A DNA stretch of 64,000 bases. It comes from Spirochaetaceae bacterium (lineage in GTDB: Bacteria; Spirochaetota; Spirochaetia; Treponematales; Treponemataceae). Below the pieces are notes generated by a model. The model was not told where the DNA came from and did not search any database. It worked only from the letters and a program-made list of their open reading frames with translations. Both the position numbers and the translations under genes were made by a program. The stretch spans positions 148,920 to 212,919 of the forward strand of contig JAGBFB010000018.1 of NCBI GenBank assembly GCA_017936665.1. The letters are read 5' to 3'. This document shows, in pieces, positions 33,796-43,252 of this stretch (positions are counted from its first letter, which is position 1; every line of letters starts with the position of its first letter).

Positions 33796-35010
33796 ATGCA
33801 AATAGAATTTAAAACACGATATAAAATAAATAATTTTTTTCTTTACGTTTTTGGCTTTTTTAAAAGTCTTCAATTTTTTGGTTCTCTTTGTGTTCCGTTT
33901 TATTTAATCCGATTGGAACTTTCTTATACTTGGATGTTTGCCATTGAAACTATTTTTTCTGTTTGTGTTTTTATTTTTGAAATTCCAACAGGAATTATTG
34001 CTGACAAATTTGGCAGAAAAATTTCTCTCATTTTAGGTTCTTTACTTTTTGGTTTTTCTTTTTTAATTCTTGGATTTTTCAAAACAATTCCACTTTTAAT
34101 TTTTTCACAAATTATTGGTGCTGTGGGAATAAGTTTGATTAGTGGAGCAGATTCAAGTTTAATTTACGAAAATGCAAATTCCGTAGGAAAAACTCAAGAA
34201 GAAATTTCAGAAATTGCAAGTCGTTATTCTGGATTCAAAACTCTTGCTTTACTTATTGCTTTTCCTGTAGGTAGTCTTTTTGTTTCTAGTGGAATTATGG
34301 AATACAAAGCGGCTTTAGGATTTGTGTTTGCGTTAACAGGCATTGGTCTTTTTGTTGCTGCATTTTTTATTTCTTTCGTAAAAGAACCTACTTGCATAGA
34401 AAAATCTTTTCATAAAACAAAATCTTCACTTTTAGAAAATGCAAAAGGATGTTTACAAGCTTTTATAAATCCTAGTTTACAAAAAATCAGTTTAAACTAT
34501 TCGATAATTTCTGCTTTTACATTTTTGATGTTTTGGTTTTACCAATCTTTATTATTTGAAAACAAAGTAGATATCGGCTGGAATGGTTTTGTTGCAGCAG
34601 GATTTAATCTTGGTGCAAGTCTTTTACTTTTTGCAAGTGGATTTATTCAAAAGAAAATCGGTACAAAACGAACAATATTTTTATCAGCTTTAATTCCAGG
34701 TCTTTTGTATATTTTGATTTTTGCTTTCTATAATAATCTAGTTGTAATTTTAATTGGAATTTTTGGAATAACCATGTCAAAACTTTTTAGAGAACCAATC
34801 ATGATTACCCAGATGAATACCCAAATTGAAGATAAAAATAGAGCTACAGTTTTATCTGGAGTTTCTATGTTTAGTAGAATTATAACCGCAATTTTTTATC
34901 CATTGTCTGGCTTACTAATGGATACAAATCCAAAAATCACATATTTAGTAGTTGGAATTGCCACAGTAATTGTTAGCATTTTATTAAAAGAAAAAAATTC
35001 TTCTACCTAA
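33796..35010 (+). CDS. Major facilitator superfamily transporter
   Basis: This 404-residue protein has twelve predicted helices in two halves. The signature between helices 2 and 3 (GIIADKFGRKISLILGSLLFG) is the MFS motif A, G-x-x-x-D-x-x-G-R-[KR]. The first loop (YLIRLELSYTWMFAIETIFS) resembles the branch of uncharacterised multidrug or nucleoside-like MFS proteins of Firmicutes and spirochaetes. The substrate is unknown. No Shine-Dalgarno is visible; a TAATAT (33784-33789) ends 6 bp before the ATG, although the -35 region is weak. Downstream is a strong bidirectional terminator. Confidence 0.88.
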   Translation: MQIEFKTRYKINNFFLYVFGFFKSLQFFGSLCVPFYLIRLELSYTWMFAIETIFSVCVFIFEIPTGIIADKFGRKISLILGSLLFGFSFLILGFFKTIPLLIFSQIIGAVGISLISGADSSLIYENANSVGKTQEEISEIASRYSGFKTLALLIAFPVGSLFVSSGIMEYKAALGFVFALTGIGLFVAAFFISFVKEPTCIEKSFHKTKSSLLENAKGCLQAFINPSLQKISLNYSIISAFTFLMFWFYQSLLFENKVDIGWNGFVAAGFNLGASLLLFASGFIQKKIGTKRTIFLSALIPGLLYILIFAFYNNLVVILIGIFGITMSKLFREPIMITQMNTQIEDKNRATVLSGVSMFSRIITAIFYPLSGLLMDTNPKITYLVVGIATVIVSILLKEKNSST

Positions 35011-35060
35011 AAAACAAGCCCCACCAGAATAATTCTAGCGGGGCTAAATTTTTAAGCAAG
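35009..35060. terminator. Bidirectional terminator, copy 1 of a duplicated 51-54 bp sequence
   Basis: The hairpin AGCCCC...GGGGCT with an inner AGAAT/ATTCT pairing is flanked by A and T runs, so it works on both strands. It lies between the convergent MFS and lipoprotein genes. The whole segment, including the flanking TAAGCAAG, is repeated at 37997-38050 with only a one-base difference in the T run. Confidence 0.85.
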
Positions 35061-35070
35061 TATATCAGTT

Positions 35071-37530
35071 TTATTTTAACATAAGAAGTTGTTTAAGTTC
35101 TGCATTTGTGTCAGAAAATTTTTCATAAAATCTTGTTGATAAATCAATTCTACCAATGATAATATTTGTTCCTCTAACCATACAAGGATACAAATCATTA
35201 CCTACAATTGAGTACGAAGTAATTTCATAATTTTCAGAATTTGGAACATCCCACATCATATCTTCAATTTCAGATAATTCTGGATCAAACTTTAAGATTG
35301 TATGACAACCTGTTTCTTCCCCTATTGAGTTAATAATTGAGTTTCTAAAATAAAAAACATTATCATAAACCGTAATTGAAGATATTTTTAATGTTTCATC
35401 GTAGTCTAGAATAACATATTCACAAACACCTACACCGTCGCTATCTGTAAGTTGAACAATTTTATTGCTTGATTCGTCAACAGCGTACAATGCATTATTT
35501 GCAAAATTTAACTTTCGTAGATAGTCCCAATTAATACCTGTATTATTGTCACCAACTACAATAGCTGATTTGTCTGTTTCAGGAATAAAACAAGTTTTTG
35601 ATAAGAATTCAGAATAGTAGTAACCATCATCAATTGCTTCACGTAATCTACTCATTCTTTTTGGATCAGCATCTAAAAATTTAATAGCTTCTTCATTTCT
35701 CAAATCAGTATATAAAACTGAATAATTATTATCATCTTTAAAACATTCTAATGAAAAATCAATTGTGTTTCTTCCACAGGCTTCTGCAAATTTTGCTAAA
35801 ACCTTTGTTGCATCAACATTTCCTGTATCATCAAAAAATTCATCCTTCCAGATATAATCATAATTACTACTTGATTGAAGAAATTCTACAGAAAAGTAAT
35901 AAACATAGGAGTCAAAACCACCAGCCATTTCCCAATTAAACAAATTTGGATCAATTTTTATATCAGAATCTTTACGATAAAAAATATCTGCAAAAAAGTT
36001 ATTATCGTATGCATTGTAGATATTTTGTTTTTGATATCTATCAGAATTTATTGCATTAGCTAAAAGTTGTAATAAATCTTTTTCGATAATAACTTCAAAT
36101 AATTCTTCATCTGCTAGTTGATTACCATATTTATCCCTTGTTTCTGTTGCAAGTTTTTCAAAACCCTCTATGTTTGCAAATTCATCAAAACGAATTTCAT
36201 ATTCATCTCGATAATTAAAAAATTTAAAATTTCCGTTTGTATAATCTCCTTTAGTTTTCAAATAGTCTAATAATTCTGCAAACAGATAATTTACAATAGC
36301 TTCATAATCAATTTTTGAAGTTACAGAATCTATAAAATAATAATATTTAGAAGACCAGTCAGTTGCATCAAAATCATAAGCAGATCCTCTTCCTGCTAAA
36401 GAATATTTATAATACCAACTACCAGAATTATTATCGTAAGAATATCGCAAAATATCCTCTGCTTCAAAATAATCAGTTGAAGAAGAATCATTACTAGTGT
36501 TACCTCCAACTAACTCTCTATTTTCGCTATTATATCCACCTTTTCTGTATGGAATTCTATAGAGTTTACTATCTAAAATGAAATAAACTTCTCTTGTTTC
36601 TTCATTGTAAATCCATTGAGATACAGAAACTCCTCCATTTGATTGATACCATAAATTTGAAGGATTATCTGGATCAGAAACAGGAATTGCTCTTAAAAAG
36701 TTTGCAGAAACATCTCCAGATCTATACCCCTTTACAAAAAGCCAATCTCCACTATTACTAACATAAAATTCTTCATAAGTTGTATCAGAAACTGCTGCTA
36801 CCAATTTTTCTGATGTTTTAGTTCTTGGATTAAATTTATAAATTACATCAGTCCATGAACTACCTGTATTTTCATTGGCGATATAATAAACATTCCCCCT
36901 ATTATCAAAATTCATTTGATAAATATATTCATTATTTTCCCATTTTGCTTTTATGGAAGAATCTTTATCTGTTGTTAAAATATCGTGATAAGTTCCATCT
37001 TCAAAAACACAGAGAAATTTACCTAGTCTATATTCTTTAGAACTTTGCCAATAACCATCTTTATCATAACTTTCCTCATACCAATACGAATTATTACTAA
37101 AAATTATATAAATTTCATTTGAGCCTTCAACAGGAGATTTAGTTACATAAGAAACATCAGACAAATTACAATTTGCTGGAACATTCATAAATTTTTCTAT
37201 AGAACCATCTTCCTTAATTTTTAATAATTTTTCATCGCCACCAGAACGTGGATAAATTCCATTACGAGATTCGTAAGCATTTTCTGAAACAGCAAGTCCT
37301 GCTATTGAACTCATATTAAAAGAAAATCCAGATACTTTACTAGGATTAGTATCCTGATTTTCGTCCTTATCAGGTTCTTTGTTAGAATCCTGATTATCGC
37401 CTTGGTTAATACCTGGTTCATTTTCAATAGGTGTAGAACTTCCATCATCACAAGATGTTAAACACATTCCTAGTACAAAAACAACCAAGAACGAAAACAT
37501 CACTGTTTTCAAAAAAGTTTTAATCTTCAT
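35071..37530 (-). CDS. Large lipoprotein of unknown function in an XRE-controlled cassette
   Basis: Starting at ATG 37530, where GGAGG lies 6 bp upstream, the 819-residue protein has a lipoprotein signal ending in LTSC. An Asn/Asp/Glu/Pro-rich linker of about 45 residues and a long body follow, with many Tyr and Asp and recurring beta-strand pairs such as GSIEKFMNVPANCNLSDVSYV and NRELVGGN. This could be a beta-propeller like those of sensor or binding lipoproteins. A middle section (about 400-620) is more helical. I recognise no catalytic motif and no named family. The XRE gene is divergent, and its operator covers the likely -10 box. It is bounded by a duplicated terminator. Confidence 0.75.
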   Translation of the reverse strand: MKIKTFLKTVMFSFLVVFVLGMCLTSCDDGSSTPIENEPGINQGDNQDSNKEPDKDENQDTNPSKVSGFSFNMSSIAGLAVSENAYESRNGIYPRSGGDEKLLKIKEDGSIEKFMNVPANCNLSDVSYVTKSPVEGSNEIYIIFSNNSYWYEESYDKDGYWQSSKEYRLGKFLCVFEDGTYHDILTTDKDSSIKAKWENNEYIYQMNFDNRGNVYYIANENTGSSWTDVIYKFNPRTKTSEKLVAAVSDTTYEEFYVSNSGDWLFVKGYRSGDVSANFLRAIPVSDPDNPSNLWYQSNGGVSVSQWIYNEETREVYFILDSKLYRIPYRKGGYNSENRELVGGNTSNDSSSTDYFEAEDILRYSYDNNSGSWYYKYSLAGRGSAYDFDATDWSSKYYYFIDSVTSKIDYEAIVNYLFAELLDYLKTKGDYTNGNFKFFNYRDEYEIRFDEFANIEGFEKLATETRDKYGNQLADEELFEVIIEKDLLQLLANAINSDRYQKQNIYNAYDNNFFADIFYRKDSDIKIDPNLFNWEMAGGFDSYVYYFSVEFLQSSSNYDYIWKDEFFDDTGNVDATKVLAKFAEACGRNTIDFSLECFKDDNNYSVLYTDLRNEEAIKFLDADPKRMSRLREAIDDGYYYSEFLSKTCFIPETDKSAIVVGDNNTGINWDYLRKLNFANNALYAVDESSNKIVQLTDSDGVGVCEYVILDYDETLKISSITVYDNVFYFRNSIINSIGEETGCHTILKFDPELSEIEDMMWDVPNSENYEITSYSIVGNDLYPCMVRGTNIIIGRIDLSTRFYEKFSDTNAELKQLLMLK

Positions 37531-37556
37531 AAAAACCTCCATTAATACATAAAATT

Positions 37557-37647
37557 GCAAGTAATTATTTATATTATACTTGCAGATACATTACATTTTA
37601 TCATCATTTGTCTTATTTATGCAAGTAAAATTTTATTAATAACTTGC
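37557..37647. promoter_or_regulatory. Paired GCAAGT-N15-ACTTGC operators in a divergent promoter
   Basis: Two inverted repeats with identical half-sites and identical 15-bp spacing lie at 37557-37583 and 37621-37647, 64 bp apart centre to centre. The first encloses a minus-strand TATAAT (the lipoprotein -10 candidate). The second ends 14 bp before the XRE start codon. The layout fits repression of both genes by the XRE protein. Confidence 0.7.
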
Positions 37648-37661
37648 ATAAACTTATATTT

Positions 37662-37979
37662 ATGACAGAAGAAGAATTACAAAGTCGTGTTATTACTAAC
37701 ATAAAAAGCCTTCGTAAAGAAAGAGGTCTTTCTCAAGAAAAACTTGCGGACAAAGCAGATATTTCTCGTCAAATGATGAATGATATTGAAGGTAAGAGAA
37801 GATGGTTAACAAAATCTACATTAGTTAAGATATGTAATGCATTGGAAGTTGATGCATATCAATTATTTATTCCCGTTGTAAGCGAAAGCTCAAACGTAGA
37901 AAGTATTTATGAACTTATTTCAAAAGAAGTTGTTTCAAAAGTAAAAACAGCAATTGATGAAGCATTAAAAACTTTTTGA
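37662..37979 (+). CDS. XRE-family transcriptional regulator
   Basis: This 105-residue protein has a Cro/CI helix-turn-helix (IKSLRKERGLSQEKLADKADISRQMMNDIEGKRRW, with SQEKLADKADIS as helix 2-turn) followed by a short C-terminal helix that may dimerise. The ATG at 37662 is preferred to an upstream GTG/ATG-like codon at 37644, because the latter falls inside the operator half-site. There is no Shine-Dalgarno. It is divergent from the large lipoprotein gene, and the two promoters share the paired operators, so it probably regulates the lipoprotein and itself. What signal it senses is not visible. Confidence 0.85.
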   Translation: MTEEELQSRVITNIKSLRKERGLSQEKLADKADISRQMMNDIEGKRRWLTKSTLVKICNALEVDAYQLFIPVVSESSNVESIYELISKEVVSKVKTAIDEALKTF

Positions 37980-37996
37980 TTTTTATCTTCTAACTG

Positions 37997-38050
37997 AAAA
38001 AAACAAGCCCCACCAGAATAATTCTAGCGGGGCTAAATTTTTTAAGCAAG
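37997..38050. terminator. Bidirectional terminator, copy 2 of the duplicated sequence
   Basis: Nearly identical to 35009-35060 (one extra T). It separates the plus-strand XRE gene from the end of the PFOR gene on the minus strand. The two copies form 51-54 bp direct repeats around the lipoprotein/XRE cassette. Confidence 0.85.
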
Positions 38051-38081
38051 ATTACTTAAAACAAGTTTTCTTGTATCAAGC

Positions 38082-41000
38082 TTATTTGTACAATTCCACA
38101 AGTTTTTGTAAGTGTTCAAATCTTGCTTTTGCAGCATCCTCGTTTTTCTTGAACAAAAGCTCAGCTCTTTCTGGGAATTTTCTAGTAAGAGATGAATATC
38201 GTGTTTCATTTGCAAGGAATTGTTGATATGTTCCATCACCTGCTTTTGATGTCAATGTGAATGGATTTTTTCCTTCTGCTTTTAGAGCTGGGTTGAAACT
38301 GAACAAGTTCCAGTAACCTGCTTTTACAGCAGCTTTCATTTCGTCTTGACAGTGGTTCATTCCACCTTTAACACCGTGTAATTCACATGGTGCGTATCCA
38401 ATAATCAATGAAGGTCCGTTGTATGCTTCTGCTTCTTGGATTGCTTTTAATGCTTGTGCAGGGTTTGCACCAAGTGCGATTTGTGCTACATAAACATATC
38501 CGTAACTCATTGCAATTTCTGCAAGTGATTTTTTACCGATATCTTTACCAGCAGCAGCAAATTGACAAACTTCACCAATGTTAGATGCTTTTGATGCTTG
38601 TCCACCAGTATTTGAGTACATTTCTGTATCGAATACCATAACATTTACATTTTCGCCACTTGCAAGAACGTGGTCTAATCCACCAAAACCGATGTCATAA
38701 GCCCATCCGTCACCACCCATAATCCATACAGATTTTTTGTTAAGGTAAGCTTTCTTTTCTAGGATTTCGTCTTTGCAAGAACAATCTAATTTTTCTAATT
38801 CAGCAATAAGAACTTTTGTAGGTTCTGCATTGTCGATTGTAGAATCTTTTGTTTCAATAAATTTAGCGATAGCATCTTTTAGAGAAGCTGAAGCTTTATC
38901 GCTTGTTGCAATTTCTTCAAGTTTTGCAATTAAGCTATCACGGATAAATTTCTGTCCGATGTACATACCAAGACCGTGTTCAGCATTGTCTTCAAACAAT
39001 GAGTTTGCCCATGCTGGACCTTTCTTAGAATCTTTGTTAATTGTGTATGGACATGTTGCAGCTGGTCCACCCCAGATTGATGAACAACCTGTTGCGTTAG
39101 AGATGTACATGTTTTCACCGAACAATTGTGTGATAAGGCGAGCATAAGATGTTTCTGCACAACCTGCACATGAACCTGAGAATTCAAGTAATGGTTGGTT
39201 GAATTGTGAACCTTTAACTGTGTTATCAGCATAACCTGAATCTGTTTTCTTAGAAACATTTTTAACAAGATAATTGAATACTGGTTGTTCTTCAATTCTT
39301 GTTTCTTGTGGTACCATTTCGATTGCTTTTGTAGGACAAACTGTAATACATTCTCCACAACCCATACAGTCAAGTGGTGTTACACTCATTGTGAATTTGT
39401 ATTGTGATGCTTTTGGTTTTGTATCCACTGCAACAAGACCTGCAGGTGCATTTTTAACTTCTTCTTCACTTAACAAGAATGGACGAATTGTAGCATGTGA
39501 ACAAACAAATGCACAGTTGTTACATTGAATACATTTTGTAGCATCCCATTTTGGAACCATAACAGCTGTTCCGCGTTTTTCGTAAGCAGAAGCTCCAAGT
39601 TCAAATTGACCGTCTGCACAATCTTTGAAAGCAGAAACTGGTAAAGAATCTCCGTCCATAAGGGCGATAGGATTCATTAATTTTTCTACCATTGCAACAG
39701 TTTTTGCTTCACCTTCAAGTTTTACTTTTTCAGTGTTGTCAACTGCATTTGCCCAGTCAGCTGGAATTGCAACTTCATGAAGTGCGTTACAACCTGCATC
39801 AATTGCTTTCCAGTTCATGTCAACAATTTCTTGTCCTTTTTTGCTGAATTTTGCTTCAGCTTTTTCTTTCATGTATTTAATTGCTTCTTCTGCTGGAAGA
39901 ACATTTGCTAGTTTGAAGAATGCAGATTGAAGAACTGTTGATGTGCGTTTGCCAAGACCGATTTCGCCAGCAATTTTAACAGCGTCTACTGTGTAAACTT
40001 TTACATTGTTGTTAGCAATGTAGCGTTTTGCTTCTGCATTTAAGTGTTGACTTAATTCTTCATCAGACCATTGACAGTTAATAAGGAATGTTCCACCTTT
40101 TTTAACATCTTGAACCATCTTATATCCTTTGATGATGTAAGATTGGTTATGACATGCAACTAAGTCAGCTTGGTTGATGTAATATGGACTTCTGATTGGT
40201 TTGTCACCAAAGCGTAGGTGAGAAATTGTAATACCACCAGTTTTCTTTGAGTCATATTGGAAATATGCTTGGATGTATTTGTCTGTGTGGTCACCAATGA
40301 TTTTTGTTGAGTCTTTGTTAGCACCAACAGTACCATCACCACCGATTCCCCAGAATTTACATTCTACTGTACCTGCAGCAGCTGTAATAGGAGCTGGTTT
40401 TACTTCTGGCAATGAAAGATTTGTAACATCATCTACAATTCCGATTGTAAAACGTGGTTTTGGACTTGCATTTTCTAGTTCTTTATAAACTGCAAAAATA
40501 CTTGATGGAGGTGTATCTTTTGAACCAAGACCATATCGTCCACCAGTTAAAATAATATCGTTAAGACCTGCTTCTCTTAAAGTTGTTGCAACATCAAGAT
40601 AAAGTGGTTCACCAAGAGAACCTGGTTCTTTTGTTCTATCAAGAACAGCTATTTTCTTAACAGTTTTTGGAAGTACGCTTAAGAATTTTTCTGAAACCCA
40701 AGGACGATACAAGCGAACTTTGATAAGTCCAACTTTTTCTCCGTGAGCATTGAGGTAATCTACAACTTCTTCTGCAACATCACAAACTGAACCCATTGCA
40801 ATAATTACTCTATCAGCATCAGCAGCCCCGTAATAATTGAACAAGTCATAATTTGTTCCAAGTTTTGCATTTACTTTTGCAAGATATTTACAAACAACTT
40901 CTGGAAGTGCATCATAAACTGAGTTACATGCTTCTCTGTGTTGGAAGAAAACGTCACCGTTTTCGTGTGAACCACGCATTGCAGGGTTATTTGGATTTAA

Positions 41001-41621
41001 TGAGTGGTCGCGGAATGCTTTTACTGCATCCATATTGCACATTTCTTTTAAGTCTTCATAATCCCAAGTTTCGATTTTTTGAATTTCATGTGATGTTCTA
41101 AATCCATCAAAGAAATTTAAGAAAGGAACTTTTCCTTCGATTGCAGCAAGGTGTGCTACAGGAGCAAGATCCATAACTTCTTGTGGGTTTGATTCAGCTA
41201 GCATTGCAAAACCTGTTTGACGACATGCATAAACGTCAGAGTGGTCACCAAAAATGTTCAATGACTGAGCTGCAACTGTACGAGCAGAAACATGGAAAAC
41301 ACCAGGCAACTGTTCACCAGCAATCTTATACATGTTAGGAATCATCAAAAGAAGTCCTTGAGATGCTGTAAATGTTGTTGTTAAAGCACCTGCAGCTAAA
41401 GAACCGTGTACTGTTCCTGCAGCACCTGCTTCAGATTCCATTTCCACTACTTTTGTTTTTGTACCAAAAATATTTTTTAATCCATTTGCTGACCATTGAT
41501 CAACAAAGTCTGCCATTGGTGATGATGGTGTAATAGGATAAATTCCTGCAACTTCTGTGTAAGCATAAGCAACGTGTGCTGCAGCCTGATTACCATCCAT
41601 TGACTGTTTCTTTCTGGACAT
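38082..41621 (-). CDS. nifJ: Pyruvate:ferredoxin (flavodoxin) oxidoreductase
   Basis: This enzyme converts pyruvate and CoA to acetyl-CoA, CO2 and reduced ferredoxin, the central ATP-linked step of anaerobic fermentation. The 1179-residue single chain has the pyruvate/TPP domain I (YAYTEVAGIYPITPSSPMAD), a CoA-related region and the ferredoxin-like insert with two [4Fe-4S] motifs (CIQCNNCAFVC near 697, CMGCGECITVC near 750). It ends in a TPP-binding domain (GDGWAYDIGFGGLDHVLASG, about 973-1000). The Cys of GSCAGC for the proximal cluster is present. The length is normal. GGGAGGAC precedes the ATG, and the 125-bp leader region holds a hairpin. It supplies electrons to the hydrogenase encoded just upstream on the same strand. 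Confidence 0.97.
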   Translation of the reverse strand: MSRKKQSMDGNQAAAHVAYAYTEVAGIYPITPSSPMADFVDQWSANGLKNIFGTKTKVVEMESEAGAAGTVHGSLAAGALTTTFTASQGLLLMIPNMYKIAGEQLPGVFHVSARTVAAQSLNIFGDHSDVYACRQTGFAMLAESNPQEVMDLAPVAHLAAIEGKVPFLNFFDGFRTSHEIQKIETWDYEDLKEMCNMDAVKAFRDHSLNPNNPAMRGSHENGDVFFQHREACNSVYDALPEVVCKYLAKVNAKLGTNYDLFNYYGAADADRVIIAMGSVCDVAEEVVDYLNAHGEKVGLIKVRLYRPWVSEKFLSVLPKTVKKIAVLDRTKEPGSLGEPLYLDVATTLREAGLNDIILTGGRYGLGSKDTPPSSIFAVYKELENASPKPRFTIGIVDDVTNLSLPEVKPAPITAAAGTVECKFWGIGGDGTVGANKDSTKIIGDHTDKYIQAYFQYDSKKTGGITISHLRFGDKPIRSPYYINQADLVACHNQSYIIKGYKMVQDVKKGGTFLINCQWSDEELSQHLNAEAKRYIANNNVKVYTVDAVKIAGEIGLGKRTSTVLQSAFFKLANVLPAEEAIKYMKEKAEAKFSKKGQEIVDMNWKAIDAGCNALHEVAIPADWANAVDNTEKVKLEGEAKTVAMVEKLMNPIALMDGDSLPVSAFKDCADGQFELGASAYEKRGTAVMVPKWDATKCIQCNNCAFVCSHATIRPFLLSEEEVKNAPAGLVAVDTKPKASQYKFTMSVTPLDCMGCGECITVCPTKAIEMVPQETRIEEQPVFNYLVKNVSKKTDSGYADNTVKGSQFNQPLLEFSGSCAGCAETSYARLITQLFGENMYISNATGCSSIWGGPAATCPYTINKDSKKGPAWANSLFEDNAEHGLGMYIGQKFIRDSLIAKLEEIATSDKASASLKDAIAKFIETKDSTIDNAEPTKVLIAELEKLDCSCKDEILEKKAYLNKKSVWIMGGDGWAYDIGFGGLDHVLASGENVNVMVFDTEMYSNTGGQASKASNIGEVCQFAAAGKDIGKKSLAEIAMSYGYVYVAQIALGANPAQALKAIQEAEAYNGPSLIIGYAPCELHGVKGGMNHCQDEMKAAVKAGYWNLFSFNPALKAEGKNPFTLTSKAGDGTYQQFLANETRYSSLTRKFPERAELLFKKNEDAAKARFEHLQKLVELYK

Positions 41622-41647
41622 ATGTCCTCCCTCGTAAAATATATATT

Positions 41648-41677
41648 TTGTCTTTTACAAATATAATTCAAAGACAA
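41648..41677 (-). promoter_or_regulatory. Hairpin in the PFOR leader
   Basis: TTGTCTTT and AAAGACAA pair over 8 bp with a 14-base loop (41648-41655 and 41670-41677). A TTGTAA-N17-TATGCT promoter candidate lies upstream on the minus strand near 41695-41735, so this inverted repeat would lie in the 5' UTR. It may stabilise the message or be a redox-regulator site; it does not match the known Rex consensus. Confidence 0.45.
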
Positions 41678-41746
41678 TAAAATTTCTTCCTTATAGCATA
41701 CTACGAAAATCTGTAATTTACAAGTAAATATACTACAATGAAAAAA

Positions 41747-43225
41747 TTAGTTTTTTAATTCATCTAAATCTTCTGCTCCGTCTTCAACATATTTTTTTAA
41801 TTGAATAGCTGCAACTCTAGGATTTGTAATAACTGAAGGTCCTGCAATACAACCGCCTTCACAAGCCATAACTTCTACAAGATTTGGTGTAGTATCTGTA
41901 ACAGGAAGTTCCCCAGATTGAATTTTTCCATAGGTAGCAAGTTGCTTCATTCCTGCCTTAGAAAGTCCATTGATTACTGCTGCTTTTAGAATTTCAGGAT
42001 TTTTTAGACGGATTCTTACAGATTCTGCAACTCCACCACTTACAGCAAAGTTTCTTCCTGAAGCAGTTGGAATAATTGTATCAGGCATTGCTTCTTGCTT
42101 TGCAACATCAATTTGCTTTGCAATCAATAAAGCTCCCATTTCTTCTACAGAAAGAACATAATCCACAAGTTCATCATCCATTCCTTCACGGCGTTTTGCT
42201 AAACAAGGCCCAATAAAAACTGTTATACAATCTGGGTCTTTCATTTTTGCAATTTCTGCTGTGTAATGCATTGGACTACGAGTATCAGAAATACAAGGAG
42301 AAAGTTCTGGAACATGAATATGAACGGCTCTAACATAAGCAGGACAGCAAGAAGTTGTCATCAATTTATGACCTTCGTGCATTCTTTCTTCAAATTCTTC
42401 AGCTTCCATATCGGCTGTTAAATCTGCCCCGATTGCAACTTCCCAAACACGAGAAAATCCACATTTTAACAATGCAGATTCTAATTGCCCAGGATGTGCT
42501 CTAAATTGAGCAGCGATTGCAGGTGCATACATGGCAACAACTTTTTTTCCATTCATTATATGTTTAATAACATCAACAAGTTGACTTTTATCCATCATTG
42601 CCCCGAAAGGACATTCACGCATACAATTTCCACAGAAAATACATTTATCGTAGTCAATATGTTCTTTTCCATCTTCTCCCTTAGAAATTGCTCCTACAGG
42701 ACAAGCTTCTTCGCAAGGAACTGGAATTTTAATAATTGCGTGATATGGACAGTTTTGCATACAAAGTCCACAGTTTACACATAAACCTTCATCAATATGA
42801 GCTCTTCCATCTTTAATAGAAATTGCTTTTTTTCCACAGTTCATCATACAAGGACGAGCAAGACAAGCCTGACAAGCATTTGTTACCATATAATGACTAC
42901 GAACACAAGCATTACAAGCATCATTTAAAACAGTTAGCATTGGCCAAGTAGGTTTTTCCCGAGCAAGAGCCTCAGATGCAAACTCAGATAATTTTTTTTC
43001 ATCATCATAATCTTCTACACTATGACCTAAACGAGCCATTACTCTTTGTCGTAAAATTTCTCTATCATGATAGATACAACATCTAATACTTTGACTATCT
43101 TTTGGAGCAAGTTCTCTTGGAATATAGTGAACTCCGTCTTCCAATTTACCTTCAAGTTGAAGTTTTGCAATTTTTACAAGAATTTCTCTTTTTAAATGAG
43201 CCGCATTGTTATTAATGTTAAGCAT
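41747..43225 (-). CDS. [FeFe] hydrogenase, group B-like catalytic subunit
   Basis: This enzyme couples reduced ferredoxin to H2. The 492-residue chain has a Cys-rich N-terminal domain (CNACVRSHYMVTNACQACLARPCMMNC), two [4Fe-4S] ferredoxin motifs (CVNCGLCMQNCP, CIFCGNCMRECP) and then an H-cluster domain. The H-cluster peptides are TTSCCPAYV (L1, about 293), IGPCLAKRRE (L2, about 342) and VMACEGGCIAGP (L3, about 457). All coordinating cysteines are present. L2 has Gly-Pro instead of the Met-Pro of group A enzymes, which places it with groups B/C. It lacks the NADH- or [2Fe-2S]-type N-terminal extensions. It is the last gene of the five-gene operon, upstream of PFOR. GGAG precedes the ATG. Maturation genes hydEFG are not in the window. 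Confidence 0.93.
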   Translation of the reverse strand: MLNINNNAAHLKREILVKIAKLQLEGKLEDGVHYIPRELAPKDSQSIRCCIYHDREILRQRVMARLGHSVEDYDDEKKLSEFASEALAREKPTWPMLTVLNDACNACVRSHYMVTNACQACLARPCMMNCGKKAISIKDGRAHIDEGLCVNCGLCMQNCPYHAIIKIPVPCEEACPVGAISKGEDGKEHIDYDKCIFCGNCMRECPFGAMMDKSQLVDVIKHIMNGKKVVAMYAPAIAAQFRAHPGQLESALLKCGFSRVWEVAIGADLTADMEAEEFEERMHEGHKLMTTSCCPAYVRAVHIHVPELSPCISDTRSPMHYTAEIAKMKDPDCITVFIGPCLAKRREGMDDELVDYVLSVEEMGALLIAKQIDVAKQEAMPDTIIPTASGRNFAVSGGVAESVRIRLKNPEILKAAVINGLSKAGMKQLATYGKIQSGELPVTDTTPNLVEVMACEGGCIAGPSVITNPRVAAIQLKKYVEDGAEDLDELKN

Positions 43226-43252
43226 TAAAATTTCTCCAAGATTTAATTATTT

